Origin: Sphaeroforma sirkka
Taxonomy: Eukaryota; Opisthokonta; Ichthyosporea; Ichthyophonida
Assembly: GCA_001586965.3 (NCBI GenBank)
Contig: LUCW03000309.1
Location: 1 to 52,500, forward strand
Length of the DNA: 52,500 nucleotides
Direction: 5' to 3'
Shown: piece by piece, positions 40,668 through 52,480 of the stretch
How the letters are laid out: the number at the start of each line of letters is the position of its first letter
Position numbering within the stretch: the first letter of the stretch is position 1
Program-made: the position numbers and the translations under genes
The notes under the pieces: generated by a model
The model's database searches: none
What the model saw: the letters and a program-made list of their open reading frames with translations, nothing else
Told to the model about the DNA's origin: nothing

Positions 40668-41500
40668 TTATTTTTTTCCCCAATCTGTAGGTTTGTCCTT
40701 CATCCGAGGACTTGTTCGTTGACCGCCGAGCATTTTGTACAGAGGCTCGGCACGTCTCGCAAATTCAGGTATAAACCGCTGTACATACAAACATAGGCCC
40801 AGGAAGCTTCTTAATTCACTTGTATCGTGCGATGTAGGCCATTCCAAGATTACCTTGCTGCAGTCCGGATCAATCATCACTCCATTAGCATTACACACAC
40901 GCCCAAGTAGCTTCATGCTCGTATCTCCAATGGAGAGCTTCTCACCCTTTAGCATGATATTTCGTGTGCTCATCGCGATAAATACCTTGTCGAGGGTTAA
41001 AAGCAATTGATCTGTTGTCTCGCCTCCAGACCCTCCGTCGTCTAGTCTGCGTATATCTTTAGAGATAAGGTACTACTTGGTTGCAGAAGATAGATCCACT
41101 GGTCTTGAGACCCTATGGTAGTGCTCGATGTTCGTATTTGGCTTGCGGTGTGGAGAAGGCCAAGTTTTTTCTTGATGCTTCATCTATACATTCAGTGAAG
41201 TATCCGGTTTCAAGATCCCATGTGGCAAAGTACTCAAATCCCGTAGATTCGCCGGAGAATTCTTCTATTGAGACCAATATCCAATCCTTGTAGACAAAAG
41301 CCTTGTTTATAGCGCGAATATCCGTAACCAACCGCCATTACCCATTTTTCTTTGGAACTATCAGGCACGGAGGATTATTCTGAGTTTGAATATTGCAATA
41401 TGCCCCTCTTACACAAATCAGCGGCCCTTTCCTCCGAAACATCTTGCTGGACCTTAGATAAGGGGTATTGCTTTACGTATATCAGATCTCCATACTTGAA
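40668..41500 (-). pseudogene. family 3 Ty3/gypsy reverse transcriptase remnant
   Basis: Minus strand. From 41475: KVQQDVSEERAADLCKRGIL; CLIVPKKNG at about 41340-41367 followed by WRLVTDIRAINKAF; WDLETGYFTECIDEASRKN with palm Asp; KYEHRALP; LDD near 41040 (RLDD in place of YxDD); then LLGRVCNANGVMIDPD and ELRSFLGLCLYVQRFIPEFA of the connection domain down to 40668. Typical Ty3/gypsy order, with a stop after VPKKNG and a frameshift before LDD. It is not closely related to families 1 and 2. Confidence 0.85.
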
Positions 41501-42049
41501 TTTTAAGTGTATTTGGGTCCACATCCATGAACCTGTTACCATCTGCACTATGATGAAATAAATTCGTGTGTTTGATTTGCAGTCTTTCTACCTTCTCAAG
41601 TTATTCTGATGACAGATTTGGAGGATGTTTAAATTGTATGAGCTCCCTTTTCTCTTCTTCCGTTAGTCATTAATATGATTTTGAGTTGTGCACCTAAAAC
41701 TGATTCTCCATCGAATACCTCTCTCATTAACGAAATCCATGGTACCAACGGTGGTGTTATACGGCTCCACTGGATCATTTGTCAGGTTCGTTATCAGTAA
41801 CCGAACCTTGCCTTCGCTTTAGTATCTCACACTCACGACCAATGATGCTGCAACCATTTGTACCGAATCCGTGTTTGGAGTGAAAACTACTAATGGTAGC
41901 GCTCTTTTGACTTCTTCTGCCCTATCTTTGACGATCTTAGATGCATTGGGGGGAATAATTTGGCATCCGATCACGTGTATATTCGCAACCTGTTTTGCTG
42001 GTAGCACTGTGGCGGTGTTCATCGTTTTGAGGGACATTGTAGCAGCTAG
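41501..42049 (-). pseudogene. family 3 pol, region between protease and RT
   Basis: Minus-strand frame with VANIHVIGCQIIPPNASKIV, later GKVRLLITNLTNDPVEPYNT and, near 41500, KFKYGDLIYVKQYPLSKV, as in the spacer before gypsy reverse transcriptases. Stops interrupt it. The upstream end merges with repeat E at about 42050. Confidence 0.65.
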
Positions 42050-42412
42050 GGACAAGAATACCAAAAAGCTAATCCAGTTCCTAGACCGCAGAATCATCAA
42101 ATATTGAGTTTTGTAATTAGCATCCAAATATTTCTAGTATTAGTCATGAGAAATATCAGCGGTAGAACCGGTAAGCTATACCGGGACCTCGCGTGTGAGA
42201 GAAACGCTCAAGTAGAAATCTGAGTCTAGTGAATTAGAAAGCACAAATAAAGACCAAGTTCGGTTCTCTCAGAGTAAGGACTTGTCTTAGCTGAGATAAA
42301 CGTATTTGAGAAGAGATCTATTGTACCCTTTGACTCGTACCTTTTAGTTACTCTCCATACTCTACATTTTTACAATATCCTTACTTAGATAAGTCAACAA
42401 TTATCGAAATAT
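42050..42412 (-). repeat. dispersed repeat E, minus-oriented copy
   Basis: Reverse complement matches 31561-31940. It lies between the family 3 protease (44428) and the pol spacer, so it is probably part of an insertion that splits family 3. Confidence 0.8.
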
Positions 42413-44427
42413 ACGGAAGAAGACATACAACTGACTACTGTCTTCGAAAACTCTATAGCTAATAAACTTTATTATGAAGAGAAAAAGCCGAGAAGGCAAG
42501 CGGAGCAAAGAACTGACTCAGCGGGTACATCAGAGGCTCCCCACACCACGAGACTTTGAAGGAAAGAACCAAGGTAAATATGTCGTGTTCCAGGAGTAGG
42601 CTGGAAGGACGAGAACCTGAGTATTGAGGTGTAAGAGACCATATATGAATGTTGGGGGTGAATATCCAGGTTTAAAATTATTACGATGGTTAAATAGTCA
42701 ATACAGTTGGGAATTTTCAGACAAGAAAATACACTTATGTCAGGGGCACTAGGCATCAACATGAGACAGCCAATACATAAGGTCACACAAATCGAGATAG
42801 CACTTGCAACAAAGTACAGGAACAAATCTTAGTGACTAGGAAGACAAATTCACTAGTTAGTATCACACATCAGCGAAGGCACACAAATCCCTAATGCGTA
42901 CAAGAATGGAATCTCCAACATCATGTACAGAGGAGAAAAGGTCGATTCACAGAGCAGATGCATATAGAGGCAATAGCAACCACGGTCAAATGCGTTCAAG
43001 ACGAGCCCCTAACTGGAATAGCCACAAGGTAATCAGGAATAACCTGATAACAGCAATAACTATGGCGCACAGCTCCTAATCTTGATGCAAAGGCACAAAT
43101 CACGATCATCACCATCACAAAGAGAGCTAGTAAAATTCTAAACCAGAATAGAGAAACAAAACTAAGTAAACTCATAGGAGATTAACAAACTAGCAATACA
43201 ACAAGGATAAACAGACAACATACACAAATGTCACCAGTCACAATCAAATCACAAAGAAATTATAACATTTCAATCACAAAGATGTTAGAGTACAATGTAG
43301 TAGGCTTTAAATAAAGTGCAAATGTATATATTTATTTCTGGCCTCACCTTTGGTTTTATACCTAAGGTGTTTGCGCTAGTGTTCAGCCACTTGGGCTGGC
43401 CAGGGTAAAAACTCATATGGTCAGTATGAGAAACATTATGCGAAACACTTTAACACTTCGATGCTTTTCAATAACAACTTCTCTGCAACTAAATTTCATG
43501 CTGATCACATGATGCCTTTCCGTATAGGTTGTGACTCACATAGAACCGCAGCTATTATTAGAATGTTGCGGTTGACATACTTAATCCACTCTCGGGAATC
43601 GATTGAGAAACTTAATCGGTTAAGTGATAACTCTACTCTTGAGAGTAATGTGAGCAACTTGATTAGCTCTCGGGAGTGAGCTAAATCTGATGACTTAGCT
43701 CTCGGGAGTGAGCTGACTCTGGTGACTTCCATAAATCAAAGATGGTTTCTTGCTGTAAAATCTGGCCTGAGACCTGTAGTCTCCCCAAAAAAGATTATAA
43801 TATATCATTAAAAACAACAGAATGTGTATACAAAAACCCAATATCTGACGCAACAATAGTACGTCCGCAAGCATAACAACATTAGGACCACTAGTACGTA
43901 AAAATTGCAAGGGCAACGACATCAAAGTGCAATAGAAAGTCAGCTCGTAATACTATAGCTCAAATGGTTACAAGCCACAAGAGAGACAAGTCTAAAATCA
44001 CATCTGAACATGCCTAAATCACATCTGAATATGCCCACTAGGACATAAGAGCAACAAATAAAAGCAAACACACAACCACATTCGAGGCTCCAAGAGCAAA
44101 GACAAGAAGAAAACATATAGTCACAGCTTGGGTTCCACAAAGACACCAAACTGATCGATAAACAAAAGTCCAACAATCAAATGCAATCAGCATCACAAAT
44201 GGTTAAGAAAGTTCAAATACAAGATAGAGATATCAGAACCAGCAACAATAAAAGTAAAATGTATCAGGGGCGCACATTCAGATCAAGAAACACAACGAGA
44301 GACATGGCATTAGAGATGCGTGACTCACACACAGGCAAGACATCAAACTAATAAAATGCACAAAATGAGAAGGTAAGTATCGGTTACACACCAATATATA
44401 TATAACATCTCGGTACACAGAACAAAA
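42413..44427. other. region between repeat E and family 3 protease
   Basis: No gene recognised. It probably contains the rest of the insertion that carries repeat E (weak similarity to 31280-31560 on the other strand). It includes a 32-bp direct duplication at 43664-43727 (TAGCTCTCGGGAGTGAGCT core). Confidence 0.5.
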
Positions 44428-44750
44428 TCAGTAACCAGAGCAGGCGTATATGGGGTGTGAAGGGGATGACAGCCCAGCAGGGGGGGCCAGCCCAGGCAGT
44501 GGGTCACGTACAGGTCTGTAGTAGTCTAGCCGCGATCCACCATGTAACGTCAACTTGATACACACTCCACCCCCGCTAGCAACATACTGATCATAAAATG
44601 GCACTCCCAGGAGCATTGTGAAATTCGACGTCGGGATCTCATGCAGTACAGTAAATGTTTCTAAGATTGCGTGGCCCTGTATTCTCATGCGAAGAGTGAC
44701 CTTGCATGACGAGGATTGGTGCGGCATAGTCCTTTGACGAATGGTTCTGC
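44428..44750 (-). pseudogene. family 3 protease C-terminal part
   Basis: Minus-strand frame with ILETFTVLHEIPTSNFTMLL followed by GVPFYDQY, as in the C-terminal half of Ty3/gypsy retropepsins (hydrophobic, LLG, FxD). The part with the catalytic Asp is not evident. The frame then runs into a proline-rich, probably non-coding stretch to 44428. Confidence 0.6.
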
Positions 44751-45078
44751 AGGATGTATGCTGATGATGCCCTCTAGGTGTTGGTTCTGAATTCGCTTCA
44801 CAGTGGATATTAAATAGCAGAAATGTCCGCTATCATATAGCAGACATATATGGCTAAAGTTACCAAGTATTACATCCAAATATTTTAGCATGCTCTCAGT
44901 TTAGTCACCTAACGTGTGTATGCATACATCCTTCCCCTCGCTTCACAGTTGAAAATCACCTTCTGTTGATCTTGATCACTTATGTTCATTTTCCTTCAAG
45001 TAGCCGATTATGCTCTTCCATCCGACAATTTCGCGCGACTGCTCAGTGGTAGTTTTTTATTGCTTCGCTGAACGTTAT

Positions 45079-46190
45079 TTAAGCTGATCTGTTCATTAAT
45101 ACTCCTTTGGACACGTTTATCTTCTCGCTTGTAATGGGGCTATTTAGCAGCGTGTGCTTACCATTACAGCGTGCACAGGTATGACGAGGATCCGCTGGTG
45201 CTCGTTTTTTGGTACGAGTCAATAGTTCGGCAATCATATTATCTTCAGTGCATTGCGTACTTCTGTGCGAACCTAGGCATCTAAGGCATTCGTCAGAATG
45301 TATTGTGCTAACAGATTGAGAATGAGAATTGTTCATAGTTCTAGCAGCGACTCCCGTCTCGTTGTATTTTGCCTTCTTCGCCCTGCATTCCATTGTGGCG
45401 TGAGATTTGTTCTTCTCATGAACGATGCAATACAGATTTCGTTCGTTCCTGTTATGGCTGCTACGCTTCCTCCAGCCCTCGACACGGATCCGTGTTGTGC
45501 GAGTTGTTTGCGCCATGCATAGCGTACTCGTACTTATTGAAAGAGTTGTATCCAGCCATAATTAGCGGAACTCTGTTCGCGATGAAGGTTTCTTTTTGTT
45601 CCCATGTCCATCCAGCAACCTTCAAGACAGGAACCATGGGTTGAATCTATTTAGAAAATATCGTACTCAGGTCATATTTCCCTTTGCTCTCCAGGATCTT
45701 GTTATGCTCATTCCTCTGCTCAACCGTTATTTGACAGCTCAAAACTGATAGTATCGAATCCCTGTATCTCTCAATCACAGAATTCATCAACCCATGTTCC
45801 TTCTCTGCCCAATTCTGCAATGAAGTGACACGTTCACCCGGTTCCATGGCGTGTTCAAAACTTGCCTCTGTTGTGGTCAACGATGGGGTTTGCTTGGGAT
45901 TTGGATAGAACTGAGCCAGTTGTTTGACCTGTTTCTCAAACCATTTCTCAATATCACTCGGAGCATTCACCTCGTTTGAAGTTTACTATCGCAGCTTCTA
46001 AGTCACACGGCTTTGGCATCTTCACAGGGTCGTTGATCGTAGGGCGTCTTTTTCTTTCTGAGATAGATGTCATGCTCTGGCATGTACCGTTTCATCATCG
46101 GCCATGCCCAAAATCGCATTTCTTCTGGGCTCCCATCAAAAACTCGTTCTCTATCAGATATAGTCATTTATTCACCATGTCGTGATGCAT
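45079..46190 (-). pseudogene. family 3 gag with zinc-knuckle motifs
   Basis: Minus strand. From about 46070: MPKPCDLEAAIVNF, then APSDIEKWFEKQVKQLAQFY and a helical capsid-like region to 45647. The next open frame (45516-45079) has CIVHEKNKSHATMEC, CLRCLGSHRSTQC (C-x2-C-x3-H-x4-C) and CARCNGKH, typical of nucleocapsid ends of gag in Pao- and gypsy-like elements. The frame is broken around 45530-45650 and near 45970. With the protease and RT downstream on the same strand it forms one old element split by repeat E. Confidence 0.7.
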
Positions 46191-47695
46191 AGGATACACC
46201 ATCAGGGAGAGTAAAAAATTAAAGGCCCAAAATAGTCAAGAGGTCCCTCCTCATTACGAAATCATCGTAAGAAATCCCTTATTATTGGATCTGGTTTGAA
46301 AAAATTGCTGCTTAGTCAAGGTTGATTCCAATCTGCATTTCGAAGCTATTACCCGAGCTGTCATATATCCGTCACAATTTAGTCTGAATTCATTTCCTCT
46401 CAGAAGCTACCTTGTTTCCTTACTGTCTTAGAGGAGCCTTTCAGCTGCGAATTTGCACCTCTAATGAGCACCAATTGAGATACCATCTCAATTGGGAATT
46501 TCGTGACCTCGGCTTGGTAATCTGATGATATGGTGATCTTCTTCTGCGCCCTCAGGTATTTCAATCATCATCGGCTGGTTGAGTAAATATTAATAGGAAA
46601 TGCGAATACACCATCATCTCGTCGTTCAGATGATCTCTGCAATAAGGTATATTTCAGGTAGTATTCGTCTTAATGAATTGAACATAGTGTGGACGTATTG
46701 AATTGTGTTGAACTTCAAATGTTGCTCAGCTATTTCTGAGAGTGAATATGTTAGTGCTTTATGCGAATTCTCGCCATGCTCCAAATGTTGCGCGAAAGGT
46801 CATTGGTAGAAATTAATTCGTTGTAAATAGTTTTATAAATCATCAAACACATCATTTTGTATTGTGTATTTTTATCAGGCGTATGTATCAATGGAAGATA
46901 TATTGCTTGATAACAGTTGATAAAGTAGTAAGCCATTACGTTGTATTTGAAAAGAATTGGTTGCTTGTCAGGTTCTAGATATAAATTTACCCCTTGTCAC
47001 GATAAAATCCATAGTTCGATTACGATTGTGTCGTGTCGCGCCACCTCTCAGAGACTACGTCTCCATACTACAAGTAGAGAGGTTCTTCTGCCAAGGAGTT
47101 GCACCCTTAACGCGACCATACCGAGGCGACCACCAAGGTAAAGTGCCTCGTGCAAAGTCACTTATGCGTAGCATACATAAAACATATACGCCAATTTACG
47201 CAGTATGATAGATGAGGCGTGCACGCACATAAAACCAAGTTAACATACAAACAAAATGGTTGGCCAGAGGCGTGAAGGCATGCCCTCTATAATTGCTATA
47301 CAAATTCCATTAATATTCATTTCATAAGCAATGTAAGTGTCTGGTGTTTTATATACATAATTGCCTTGAGAATAAGAAGTGACAAGAGAAGAAAGACTCG
47401 TGCTTTCAGAACCTGGCAACATGTTGGGGCACGCATGCCCTTTCACGGACTTTAGCCGTAGTGTGTTGCATAGTGGCCAGCGCGTGAGATACATTCAGCA
47501 TTAGTGTTTGATAGTCCAAACAAGGTAGAACTTTGAGTACCTATACAACAAAGACACATATTTCCGGAACAACGGTTGTAAACAATTTTTTGTACCATGC
47601 CAGTAGGTAGAAAGTTAATGACAAAACGTACGGTTTTTCATACTATCAACCGGATTATTCCGCAGAATCAGTTGGTCCATCAGCGGATATTTTCA
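46191..47695. other. intergenic
   Basis: No gene recognised. A short GC-richer stretch at about 47030-47130 ending in CACCAAGGTAAAGT could be an exon with a splice donor, but its translation is not recognised. Confidence 0.5.
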
Positions 47696-47699
47696 TCAG

Positions 47700-47791
47700 G
47701 TGGCCTGCTCCTTCGAATTTGCGTCTCGTATCGATAGGGATAATATTACTTATTTCAGAATAGTGGTGGCCTACTCCTTCGAAATTGCGAG
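47700..47791 (-). mobile_element. minimal LINE insertion: tail only, flanked by target duplications
   Basis: The LINE tail TAATATTATCCCTATC (minus sense, 47733-47760) is flanked by two diverged direct repeats of about 28 bp: GGTGGCCTGCTCCTTCGAAT from 47699 and GGTGGCCTACTCCTTCGAAA from 47766. This is the pattern of a strongly 5'-truncated LINE insertion with a long target duplication. Confidence 0.7.
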
Positions 47792-47799
47792 ACAAAGTC

Positions 47800-48830
47800 A
47801 GGTTATCATAAATCGCTTGCAGATCCCATGCTGCATATACAATTGGAATATGGTACCTCTAACAAATCCTTTTTATTCTTCCCTTCCGCTTCTCACATCC
47901 ATTGGCTGTTTCTGCTACATATAGAGCCTAGCGTATAGCAGCTGACTGGTACGAAGTTTTCAATGGTCACATAAAAGCATTTTAATTAGAATCTAGCATT
48001 ATTTCTGCCCATAGTCTTTGTGGGTGCAATCGACAGCAGTATGGCCTTCCACGTAGCAGCCCTAACTGCCGTCGTTTTTGTTACTGTTAGCGACATGTGT
48101 GACTCAGACTATGCCACTGAGCGTGACAGCCTCCTTTCTTCTTGCCGTACACAATATCAGAATATTCGGGGTATTCAAGTAGTTGCGAGGTTTAGTCGAA
48201 GGTCCACATGTTCATCCACAACGCTTTTATTCACGGGTATTAAATAGTCGGTGAATCTGGCTTCCGAGACAGAATCCACAGGGTTTCAGCCAGAAACATA
48301 CATGCACAATTAGTCTATATATTTTCTTTCACACATGCTATACGAAATACAACTTGAAGCGTATGCGTTCTAACAAAAGTATATTACCACAGGTATTCAT
48401 ATATTTGTAAATCATATTTGAGTGAGCTGATATAATAATTCTGAAGGAACTTGATTCCAAATTCGAATATGGAGAGGACCCACAGTAGATTCCCAAAGCC
48501 TGGAAGGTCGCATATCCAAATATTATAACATCGAAATGAATGGCGATAAATTTAAATATTGTTTGTTCTTTTTCAGGAGGGTATGTGTCGGCTTATGATA
48601 AAAGACAACTAAGCGAACAGCATCCCTCCTATTGAACTAAAAGCACCCGCCTCTCTTAGAACATTCCCCTTAGTGCAATTGCATTTCTCACCACCTAAGT
48701 ATCAAGGAATTCGAGCAACGAGATGGTAGGACGCACAACAAGCTTATTGTCCGAGTTTTTGAGTAGCAGACAAGCCGGTTCGAAACCATTCGAACGCGAT
48801 ATCGAATGCACAATTTTGAAAATTTATTAT
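47800..48830. other. intergenic (contains the small ORF at 48041)
   Basis: Apart from the ORF at 48041-48247 nothing is recognised. Confidence 0.5.
48041..48247 (+). CDS. small ORF with a signal-peptide-like N-terminus
   Basis: 68 codons from ATG 48041. MAFHVAALTAVVFVTVSDMC has a hydrophobic core of about 13 residues and small residues before a possible cleavage site, followed by an acidic, Cys-containing region (CDSDYATERDSLLSSC) and a basic end. It could be the first exon of a secreted protein or chance. There is no family match and no clear promoter or splice donor. Confidence 0.25.
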   Translation: MAFHVAALTAVVFVTVSDMCDSDYATERDSLLSSCRTQYQNIRGIQVVARFSRRSTCSSTTLLFTGIK

Positions 48831-49239
48831 TCAATTATCAGGCATCACTCGGGTCGTAGGGTGTTCCTGATTTAATGGTGATTGGCTGTGTCGGCCTGTA
48901 AAAGAGTTGAAATGACAAAACAATGTACCAGAAGCTGCGTGAGTAGTTGCTTCAATCGCCCTCAAATATAGGTCTCCATACAGCACAGATGAGACGGCGG
49001 CAAGCGTATTCCACAATTCCACATTTATGCTAGTTGGTACGTACGTAACTTCGATTTGCCTCCTCATACCCCAAGTGTTGAGAACAACGGTACTTTGTCG
49101 AGAAATCGAGCACAAATTTGCGAGGCTACGGGTGCGACTACAAGTTGCTGAGACAGATTTTGTGGACTTGACGGGGGGTACTCTTCTTCTCGATACTTTC
49201 GGATACGCGTGCAAAAGACTAGATATAACATAGTTCAAA
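48831..49239 (-). other. possible terminal exon of the cyclophilin gene
   Basis: An acceptor at 49241-49240 (pyrimidine-rich, GCAG) would open a frame in the right phase: LNYVISSLLHAYPKVSRRR, whose LLHAYP resembles the end of PPIL1 proteins (IIKAYP). The frame then stays open to 48831, far longer than PPIL1 needs. The DRP-x-DDV block is not recognisable. Uncertain. Confidence 0.3.
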
Positions 49240-49308
49240 CTGCGCATCTGACGAATATAAGGAAACAACTAATGATAGTGAAAGTTAAGAGCGAGGTGAT
49301 GTACTCAC

Positions 49309-51838
49309 CGATCTTTAGAGTCCGTGTCCACTTGTCCAATGCGATTTATTATCTCCAAACCCGACTTGATCCTTCCGAAAACAGTGTGTTTACCTGTGAA
49401 GGGTCGAAATCGTTCACGAGTTGGTGGGGTAGTTTATGAGTGTAACAATTTCGCAGGCCGACCATAAAATTAAGCACATGTTACTTCCAGGCGGCCTTTT
49501 TCAACTACAGAACATAAATTGATTTTATGAACAACATGCTCAGGATGCGCGGAGGAGGGCGTTATCGAAGATTACGAACAGTGGCATTCAAGAAGTGCTG
49601 AACTAATTACATCTGAGAGAACTTGGATGTAATCGGCGTGAAATGAGATGCTTCTATCGAGTGCGTTCAACTTTTTGTGTCCTATATTCCATATAGTGTG
49701 TGCCACCTTAATTCGCACTCTCATATACACCTCAAAGCGAATATGTACCTAAAAGGAAGAATATCTACTCTTGTAACACATCCAATTTTTGCCACATATA
49801 AATGATGACGAATTATGATGCTGATGCTGATGGTGAGTACACATACTGCAAGCATCTATTGGCAATTTTTGGATAGTATATGTAGTGGGTGCGTCAGAGC
49901 CCGTAGCAATACTTGCACAAAATTACAAAGTTAATCGTGCCGAACACAACCAGGCGGAAATAGCTACGCAAACGTACAATAAGGTTCTTGCTATGTGCTA
50001 GCACACACATCATTCACGAACTGCAAAGGGTGCAGTATCACACTGATAGGGCTCATGGATTTAAGAGTCCTGCATCCCAACAAATACAAATCGCCCACCA
50101 GAGAATAAAAGAACTCTCACGTGCGTAGTATAAAATAGTACAGTACTTTCCATTTGTGAGTGTTCAAATACTAATTGGCCGTATGGAAATGCCTACGAGA
50201 ACAATGTGAAAGAAAGGTAAAGTGGGAGGTCAAATAGGAGCAGTGATGCTTCACAAGAGTTACTGCATGATGTATGAAATCGCTTGAAAGCGATGCACGC
50301 ACCCATTTTCACGTACCGACTTACAATTCAAGATAACAGAGTGCAACGAAGCAGATTTCTGACTAAACATGTGAAACCACACACACCAGTCGACGAGAAT
50401 ATCACTCAATACTTATTCAACGACAAGATACGAAAATGTACACATGTGTCTTTAAACACACATATACATAAAACAACTTTGGGTGAGTTAAGGAAAGATG
50501 CTTCGCTACATTTGTGCTACTACTATGTACATAAAGATGACCCTGAACTCGCACTATTTTTACACATGTAGACACATACACATATACGCGTATACAAGGG
50601 GGAGATACATATGGTATAAATAAACACGCGCCAACACGTCGCAATATGATCTGGTCTATAGACCTATCCACACTCTAGCCAGTAGTAAACTACCTACCAT
50701 CGAGATGTGCTGAGGGTGCTAAAGTGATAAAGAATTGACTTCCATTAGTGTTCGGTCCGGAGTTGGCCATGGACAGAATACCAGCGCCGGTATGTTTCAG
50801 CTCTCGGGTTATCTCGTCTTCGAATTTGCGGCTGAGTGTCGAGTGGGGTGAAGTGATACAGAGAAGTGAACGGCACGCACAGAACAGATACATTGACCAT
50901 CAGGTACTTAAACGAAAAGAAGCACATGCATTGGACGTGCTACAGACAATCACCACCCACCAGATGCTAGTACGAACGCACTAACTACGAATGAAGATTA
51001 TAAAATGCGACGGCATAAAGCCGTCAATATGTTCGCGGGGTTGTATGTTGAGCCGTTTTTGAGATGTGTTTGAGATGCGAACGCGTCCGTGACCTACTAA
51101 CGGCATCAGCTCGAGCGGAGTAAAACTGGAAATGTAGGGTTAGCAAAGGACACTCTAAATATGAACAGAATAGTCGTCAGTAATTGAAGACTATCGGTAC
51201 ATATACGAGGTTGTATCGGACCGGTGCAACTACGAACGACGCACAACGATATAGCTACAGTGTAAGTGACAAGCGTTCTGGGTACTACGGAAGATTGTTG
51301 GAACGTATACCCGATGATGCATATCCCACTCCGATGATAACGAGGCGAGGAACTCATGTAATCTCTTAAATACAGGAAAACATCCCAGCAACGATCATTG
51401 GTATGAATCACACAGGCTGATGGATCCACCAGTTCGAGTTGCACTGACTCTATACGCACAACCGCTACCCTATGCAAAGCAAGCAGCGTATAATTTCGCC
51501 GTGTAAGTGGCATGCGATAGCAAGCCCGCACAACGCACACATGTATACCCCACTCATGAACGAACACTGTACCCGAAGCATATAGTAAACGCCAAACAAT
51601 ACATATAAAGGCATGAAGCACGCACATGTTATTTAAGGACAATGTATATATAGGCATGAACCACGCACATACCATCACAGGGAGTGGGCAAGACACGGCA
51701 TGCATTTGTACTTTGCACAAGCACATACCCGTATATCGACTCGCCGCCCCGGCCCGTGGCAGTGGGATCGCCGCCCTGTATCATAAAGTCTCTGATAACT
51801 CTATGGAATACGGTACCGTTGTAGTATTTTCTCCTGGC
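49309..51838 (-). CDS. PPIL1: PPIL1-type cyclophilin (peptidyl-prolyl cis-trans isomerase), three internal exons
   Basis: Minus-strand gene. Exon 51838-51729 encodes [29 protein letters not shown] and SIYG, with the catalytic-site FHR and QGGD. Donor GTATGT follows at 51728. Exon 50831-50698 encodes [39 protein letters not shown] and HLDG, with donor GTAGGT at 50697. Exon 49393-49309 encodes [20 protein letters not shown] and VDTDSKDR, with donor GTGAGT at 49308. All phases agree (2, 1, 2) and all introns are GT-AG (897 and 1304 bp). PPIL1-like cyclophilins act in the spliceosome as proline isomerases. The N-terminal exon (LETSMG region) is beyond the right edge or within unread introns. The last exon, expected to hold the short DRPxDDVKI end, was not found with certainty. 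Confidence 0.92.
49394..50697 (-). other. intron of the cyclophilin gene
   Basis: 1304 bp between donor GTAGGT (50697) and acceptor TTCACAG (49394). No repeat or embedded gene recognised. Confidence 0.85.
50832..51728 (-). other. intron of the cyclophilin gene
   Basis: 897 bp between donor GTATGT (51728) and acceptor ACTCAG (50832). The open frame at 51106-51726 on this strand is intronic. Confidence 0.85.
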
Positions 51839-51947
51839 CTAAATCGTAGTAAGCAGAGGACAAGCGGAGATGAGGGTGTTGGGAGAAACTCGCGTGAACT
51901 ATGCACGATGAAATGGTATTCAAGATTTGATCACGATTGAGAAGTAT

Positions 51948-52127
51948 ACTTCCCAACTGGCCAACAGCAACTAGAGATGGGATTATTGGTGTCGAGCGAT
52001 GAACAAGACAAAAGCTAGGAAAAAGTGTACTGGAATACTTCCCAACTGGCCAACAGCAACTAGAGATGGGATTATTGGTGTCGAGCGATGAACAAGACAA
52101 AAGCTAGGAAAAAAGTGTACTGGAACA
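51948..52127. repeat. 90-bp tandem duplication, two units
   Basis: ACTTCCCAACTGGCCAACAG starts at 51948 and again at 52038; the units are identical except for one added A in an A run and the right end. It lies upstream of the first visible cyclophilin exon. Confidence 0.95.
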
Positions 52128-52129
52128 TT

Positions 52130-52480
<351 letters not shown>

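Noticed and set aside
51106..51726. 206-codon minus-strand frame
   Set aside because: It lies in the intron downstream of a good donor site of the cyclophilin gene and has no recognisable content.
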